From Desulfatibacillum sp. (lineage in GTDB: Bacteria > Desulfobacterota > Desulfobacteria > Desulfobacterales > Desulfatibacillaceae): a DNA stretch of 57,702 nt. A model generated the notes under the pieces. That model did not search any database. It was not told the origin of the DNA and was given only the letters and a program-made list of their open reading frames with translations. The stretch covers positions 1 through 57,702 of the forward strand of contig JAEINP010000035.1 of NCBI GenBank assembly GCA_016342355.1, read 5' to 3'. The translations under genes and the position numbers were made by a program. How positions within the stretch are numbered: position 1 is the first letter of the stretch; each line of letters starts with the position of its first letter. Below, piece after piece: positions 53,991-57,702 of the stretch.

Positions 53991-55817
53991 TCAGCCTTCC
54001 TTGTTCATACAGCACTTCTTGTACTTTTTCCCGCTTCCGCAAGGGCATTTGGCGTTCTTTCCGATTTTTGGCGATTCCCTTTTTTCCGCCTCCAATCGGC
54101 CATCGCTCGGAAATCCCTGGCTGTCCTTTAATATCGGAAGCTGTTTTTCCTGAATATGGGAATAAACTCTCTCGTTATGGAGCCACATCAGCCGCTGTTC
54201 TTCCTTTTTCAGCCTGTACTTCTCAATCAAGGGCCACTCCGGAATCTCCCGGTTGTGTAGGGCGGCCAGGGTTTCCAGGGGGCCATCCACCCCGGCCACC
54301 ACGCCGTTGCGAACCATTTCCCTCAGGACATCCACCCCCCTTTCATCCCCGGTTCCTTCCAGGCAACCGGCAAAAAATTCGGTATCCATATCCTTTTCAT
54401 GGACGTTTTCCCATAAATGGACCGCCAGATCAAAAGCCTCGGTATAGGGGAGGTTTTCCAGGAAGCTCAACACATCAATCTGCAGGCCCCCTGCCTCGTT
54501 GTTCCTGATGGCTTCCAGGATGGCTTCATGGGCTGATTCGTCGAGCCTTTGGATGGCGAGGATGGCGTCGCAATACACGTATTCTTCGAAGTGTGAGGTT
54601 TTGAGAACCCGGACCAAGCAGGGGAAAAAAGCCTTATGCCCAATTCGGCCCATTATCCTGACCGCCCAGACATCTCCCCAGGAGTAAAGATCCTTGGTCA
54701 GTATGCCCATAAGTTCTTGAACCGGAGCGATTTCAACAAGCCTGTCCTGGATGGACTCAGAAAAATTATCGGTAGCCGTTTTAAGGGCGTTCAAAAGGGC
54801 GGGAAGCGGGGCCTGGGGCGCCAGGGCTTCCATCCAGCTGCCTCTTGCCTGGATGGATACGCAGCAGGCCAGGGCGGCGCACAGGACTGTTTTTATCCCG
54901 ATGGCGGATTTCTCCGCCAACTCCCAGCAATCCCGTTTCATGGTAAAGTAATCCAGAAAGGCCAGGGCCATTTTGTCCTTATCGTAGACCTCCCTGTGAC
55001 ACTCCTGGCAGGTACCGGCGGGAAAGCGGGATTTGAACGCGGCCTGGGCCTTGAAGAGAAGCAGAGAGGCGGCATCCGTATACCTTTCATTGCGTATCAG
55101 CGGCCAGATATCTTCAAAACTAGTATCCATGCCTTCCATGCCAGGGTTGACATCCGCCACACTTTGGAAAACCTTTTCAGGCGTTTCCAGTATGGACCAG
55201 TCTTTGACTTCCGTAAAATCGTCCAGGAGGCTGTTGGCCCCGGCGGATTTCAGCAGACGGGAAATTTTCCTGACAGGCCACCTGGTGTCAATTAATTGCA
55301 GAAAGAACACATTTAACGCTTTGAGCACATCCCGAGGGTGGGCATGGAGAAGCAGATGCTCTATGACGTGCACCAGTACTTCCTGACCCATTGATCGAAA
55401 AAACAGGTCTGTAAGGGCCTTATGGGCTTGTTCATTTCGGATTTTTGAAAGATAAGTCAATAATCCTATTTGGGAATCAAGACCCTGGGATTCAGGAATT
55501 TTTTCCGCAATGACGTCTATTGCCTGAGAATAACCCAGGTCACCCAGAGCCTTTGCAAGATTGCCAACCTCCGAGCCCTTGTTTTTCAGTAAGGCCTCTA
55601 GGATTAAAGGACCGGCTTCCAAGGCTTTGTGCCCGGACAAATACCTGGCCGCCCTGCTGGCCAACCATTCATCTGAATCCTCTATTAGAACCTTAACTTC
55701 CTTAGTATATGTACGGCTATATTGTGTTTCAAGGGCATGAAACGCCCAACGGCGCACAAGGGGGTTGGCGTGGCCAAGCCGCTCCACATAGTCCTGGTAG
55801 GTCCAAAGTTTTTTCAT
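53991..55817 (-). CDS. HEAT-repeat protein with a C-terminal SEC-C motif
   Basis: The 608-residue protein starts MKKLWTYQDYVERLGHANPL and is built of helical HEAT-like pairs (PLVRRWAFHALE, EWLASRAARYLSG, LAKALGDLGYSQAIDVI, WAVRIMGRIGHKAFFPCLVRVL, YCDAILAIQRLDESAHEAILEAI). A CQECHREVYD pair of Cys is in the middle. It ends with a SEC-C zinc motif (NAKCPCGSGKKYKKCC). SEC-C tails bind zinc and mediate protein contacts. Two truncated copies of its 5-prime end exist in the window. Function unknown; it is next to a Cys-rich small protein and a zeta-like kinase. Confidence 0.85.
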   Translation of the reverse strand: MKKLWTYQDYVERLGHANPLVRRWAFHALETQYSRTYTKEVKVLIEDSDEWLASRAARYLSGHKALEAGPLILEALLKNKGSEVGNLAKALGDLGYSQAIDVIAEKIPESQGLDSQIGLLTYLSKIRNEQAHKALTDLFFRSMGQEVLVHVIEHLLLHAHPRDVLKALNVFFLQLIDTRWPVRKISRLLKSAGANSLLDDFTEVKDWSILETPEKVFQSVADVNPGMEGMDTSFEDIWPLIRNERYTDAASLLLFKAQAAFKSRFPAGTCQECHREVYDKDKMALAFLDYFTMKRDCWELAEKSAIGIKTVLCAALACCVSIQARGSWMEALAPQAPLPALLNALKTATDNFSESIQDRLVEIAPVQELMGILTKDLYSWGDVWAVRIMGRIGHKAFFPCLVRVLKTSHFEEYVYCDAILAIQRLDESAHEAILEAIRNNEAGGLQIDVLSFLENLPYTEAFDLAVHLWENVHEKDMDTEFFAGCLEGTGDERGVDVLREMVRNGVVAGVDGPLETLAALHNREIPEWPLIEKYRLKKEEQRLMWLHNERVYSHIQEKQLPILKDSQGFPSDGRLEAEKRESPKIGKNAKCPCGSGKKYKKCCMNKEG

Positions 55818-55855
55818 GATTGCCTCGCTGCTTTTTTATATCCGAAAGGATGGTG

Positions 55856-56269
55856 TCATTCATAGACGTCGAACAAATAACAGATGCCGTCCGGGTCGTG
55901 CAGGCAGTTGGTGGGGCATTGCGGACAATGGGCGACCAGTTCCTGCCAGGCCTTTTTCATTATGGATAAAACCTTTTTTTGGGTTTTGGGGCCAAGGGGA
56001 GGAAGATAATTCTCCAGGAGACCGGGCGGGATTGACAGGGACTTGGTTTGACCGCCGCACCTGCGGATTGCCTCCTTAAGCTCCAGGGCCGCATAAACCG
56101 AAAAGGTTGCGGTTTGCAGCTTCTCAATGCGGTGGCGTGACTTTCTCAAGGGTTTTTCAAGGTCATCGTAAAAAGCCATGGCCAGTTCATAACATAGCCA
56201 GTTCAGCTTGGTCTTCTCCGCATTACTGGAATAAAACAAACTGCGGTCTATCATGTCCATTGCAGGCAT
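55856..56269 (-). CDS. Small Cys-rich protein next to the HEAT gene
   Basis: The 137-residue protein (possibly from an internal Met, MDMIDRSLFY) is helical with a C-terminal Cys cluster (HCPQCPTNCLHDPDGICYLFD) that may bind a metal. The N-terminal half (LNWLCYELAMAFYDDLEKPLRKSRHRIEKLQTATFSVYAALELKEAIRRCGG) is HEPN-like at most by impression. It lies just upstream of the HEAT/SEC-C gene on the same strand (38 bp gap) and is probably co-transcribed. A 34-residue copy of its C-terminus is at 53,345-53,449. I do not know its function. Confidence 0.65.
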   Translation of the reverse strand: MPAMDMIDRSLFYSSNAEKTKLNWLCYELAMAFYDDLEKPLRKSRHRIEKLQTATFSVYAALELKEAIRRCGGQTKSLSIPPGLLENYLPPLGPKTQKKVLSIMKKAWQELVAHCPQCPTNCLHDPDGICYLFDVYE

Positions 56270-56355
56270 ATCACACGCTCCCGATAATCAAAGCTATGCA
56301 GGTCAGGGTGGTCCGCATTGGTCAGGATGGCCCGCCTCAAGGCCTCTATCCTGCT
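56251..56355 (-). pseudogene. Possible 3-prime remnant upstream of the Cys-rich gene
   Basis: After a stop codon the frame reads SRIEALRRAILTNADHPDL then HSFDYRERVICLQWT and a stop that overlaps the start of the Cys-rich gene. It looks like the end of a lost gene that was translationally coupled to it. The call is weak; the family is not recognised. Confidence 0.3.
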
Positions 56356-56691
56356 TTAAAACCACAAACCTATCCCTCGTCAGTTTTTAGGATTTCTATA
56401 TCAGGATGCGCCCTGCTTGACAATTGGGAATAAGAATCGGCCTGCAAGGGATTGGGAAAGATCATCAAATCCGCCTGCGCCAAGGCCCGGGAGCGGAAGA
56501 AAGGGACCGTGCAAGGCAGGCATTAGCGGCATAGGGAATAACGCATCATGGATGTTCCCGGAACCCGGGAATGATATAAACATTTTATTGGCTCCGATTT
56601 TTTCCATTGCTCAGGCCCTGCAAGATTTTGCTTGCTAAAACTCGATGAAAATTGAAAGATTAAAGGAAATCATGGAGCAAGAGGGGATAGC
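56270..56691. other. Intergenic region between divergent genes of the module
   Basis: About 420 bp between the Cys-rich gene and the kinase. Apart from the possible remnant at 56,251-56,355 and the stretch 56,565-56,675 repeated at 53,460-53,570, I see no gene. The promoter of the kinase pair should lie in the right part. Confidence 0.45.
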
Positions 56692-57225
56692 ATGATCCTG
56701 GACCGGCAAGAAAAAAAGATCATTATTATTGCAGGACCCAACGGCGCGGGAAAAACCACCTTTGCAGAGGAGTTCCTGCCCAAGGAGGCGGGATGCTCCT
56801 TTTTCGTGAACGCCGATCTCATTGCAGCGGGCCTTGCCCCCTTTGTCCCGGAAAGCATGGCCATCAAGGCGGGCCGCCTCATGCTCCAGGAAATCCATGA
56901 ATATGTCCGGAAAGGCCAAAATTTTGCTTTTGAAACCACCCTGGCCGGGAAAGGCTATGCGCGGCTGATACCCGCTTGGCGCAAAAGCGGTTATTTGGCG
57001 CAGATTGTATTCTTGAGGCTATCCTCTCCGGAGCTTGCCTTGTTGCGTGTGCGGCAACGGGTGCGGGTAGGCGGCCACAACGTGCCCGAGCAGACTGTCA
57101 GAAGGCGTTTTAAGGCGGGCTTGACCAATTTTGAAACCATCTATAAACCCCTGGCTGACAAGTGGGCCTTGTACGATAATTCGGGGCCGTCTCCGGTGTT
57201 GGTGGAGGAAGGAAAACTGAAATGA
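56692..57225 (+). CDS. Zeta-toxin-like AAA_33 kinase
   Basis: The 177-residue protein has a P-loop IIIIAGPNGAGKTTFAEEFL, then FVNADLIAAGLAPF, FAFETTLAGKGYARLI and VRVGGHNVPEQTVRRRF (the basic lid region). This is the Zeta toxin/AAA_33 group seen in chromosomes, which phosphorylates small molecules; UDP-GlcNAc is the known substrate of classic zeta toxins. Its stop overlaps the start of the 61-residue gene (ATGA). Typical partners of classic zeta (epsilon) are absent. A second copy in the window is gutted by deletions. Confidence 0.85.
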   Translation: MILDRQEKKIIIIAGPNGAGKTTFAEEFLPKEAGCSFFVNADLIAAGLAPFVPESMAIKAGRLMLQEIHEYVRKGQNFAFETTLAGKGYARLIPAWRKSGYLAQIVFLRLSSPELALLRVRQRVRVGGHNVPEQTVRRRFKAGLTNFETIYKPLADKWALYDNSGPSPVLVEEGKLK

Positions 57226-57407
57226 CTGAGCAGTCCCAGGATTCCCCCCAAAGTCGCAAGGAACGCGATCCGGACTTGGCAGGCGTGGAAGCCGCTCTGA
57301 TCCGGGCTGGAAAAAGGGCCCGGGAGCGGGCTCGCCAAGCTGGAATCGGCGTTATTGTGATGAAAGACGGCAAGATCGTGGAGGAGTTCCCTGAAAATCC
57401 AGTCTGA
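57222..57407 (+). CDS. 61-residue partner (antitoxin candidate) of the kinase
   Basis: The protein (MTEQSQDSPQSRKERD..., ending EEFPENPV) is nearly identical to the orphan copy at 53,620. It overlaps the kinase stop by 4 bp, so the two are translated together. The pair looks like a toxin-antitoxin or enzyme-regulator unit. I do not recognise a named family. Confidence 0.75.
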   Translation: MTEQSQDSPQSRKERDPDLAGVEAALIRAGKRARERARQAGIGVIVMKDGKIVEEFPENPV

Positions 57408-57702
57408 GAAATCCTTCAGCGACATTCTTCAGCCTTGGTCCTCCGCAATATTGCGTCTCTCATAGCCGCCGGCAAATGGCGGATGACGCCAAAGCCGGGG
57501 CTGCACAGGGCTTTGAAACATTTCTCTCAATACATGGGAGCGAAATGTTTTAAAGCATCCTCGGAATTCTCCCAATCATGTTGAAATACAGTAAAAAATA
57601 ATCTATTATTTCAAGATAATATAAAGTTGATGGCCAGGTAAAAAGTCATATGGCGGAATGAGTCGGGCATAGGGGCTCAATAGGCCAAAAACTGCCCGGA
57701 AA
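57408..57702. other. Right end of window, no gene seen
   Basis: The first 80 bp match the tail of the decayed module copy. The remaining part becomes AT-rich near 57,590-57,640. No frame, RNA or repeat can be supported. Confidence 0.4.

Larger units (their letters stand above)
55793..57486. repeat. Intact module whose decayed copy lies at 53,229-53,884
   Basis: The segment holds the 5-prime end of the HEAT gene, the Cys-rich gene, the kinase and its 61-residue partner, and a short 3-prime tail. Segments of high identity to the decayed copy include 55,800-55,975, 56,565-56,675 and 57,184-57,486. Confidence 0.8.

Overview
The window looks like chromosomal DNA of a sulfate-reducing member of the Desulfobacterota (Desulfobacteraceae-like, possibly close to Desulfatibacillum). 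That assignment is inferred from gene content and has not been checked against a database. The supporting features are a MetF/MetV methylene-tetrahydrofolate reductase locus fused into an NADH-dehydrogenase-like redox operon, a sigma-54-controlled beta-oxidation operon, many ferredoxin-type proteins, PAS/GGDEF/PilZ signalling and GC-rich genes. No tRNA, rRNA, CRISPR array or replication origin was seen. All complete genes below were chosen by reading frame, ribosome binding site and family motifs.

Left part (1-20,000, mostly minus strand). A three-gene operon (3707 to 91) encodes an SH3/CHAP-type peptidoglycan hydrolase, a 658-residue all-helical repeat protein and a lipoprotein. Next, reading leftward from 13,400, comes an HTH plus receiver-domain regulator, a divergent MetF-like protein, a NuoG/formate-dehydrogenase-like molybdopterin protein without the catalytic Cys/Sec, a NuoE-like protein, a 1044-residue NuoF plus GltD fusion, MetV and MetF, closed by a good terminator at 3849-3873. 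This is the most interesting metabolic locus: a candidate flavin-rich, possibly bifurcating, methylene-THF reductase complex for the Wood-Ljungdahl pathway. A PAS-GGDEF protein and a giant hybrid kinase with two periplasmic solute-binding domains follow.

Middle (19,400-30,600). Three adjacent minus-strand genes carry related cohesin-like domains: a lipoprotein, a membrane-anchored protein, and a HAF-repeat protein that also ends in a dockerin. A broken IS200/IS605-type transposase separates them from a ferredoxin-like protein, a BepA-type M48 protease with TPRs, glycerol kinase with a striking leader hairpin, and a flavodoxin-ferredoxin protein.

Accessory island 1 (30,650-36,950). Two direct copies of a terminator-plus-hairpin repeat flank an AAA ATPase, an overlapping Toprim-like DUF4276 gene and a small coiled-coil protein; this is a plausible defence cassette. 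Beyond it lie a truncated HEAT-repeat gene and a TetR-FGE-TPR-FGE operon with a palindromic candidate operator.

Core genes (37,100-52,300). PilZ protein, GT-C-like membrane protein, NAD synthetase, radical SAM protein, MnmG, a sigma-54 activator, then its probable target operon (thioredoxin-like protein, thiolase, 3-hydroxyacyl-CoA dehydrogenase, crotonase), then an acyl-CoA dehydrogenase and a patatin-like lipase.

Accessory island 2 (52,500-57,702). A decayed, repeatedly deleted copy of a module (HEAT gene start, Cys-rich protein, zeta-toxin-like kinase, 61-residue partner) sits beside the intact module. Three deletion junctions can be read, two with clear 5-6 bp microhomology. Gene relics in this island (HEAT and FGE fragments) match those in island 1, so the two islands share a history of duplication and rearrangement.
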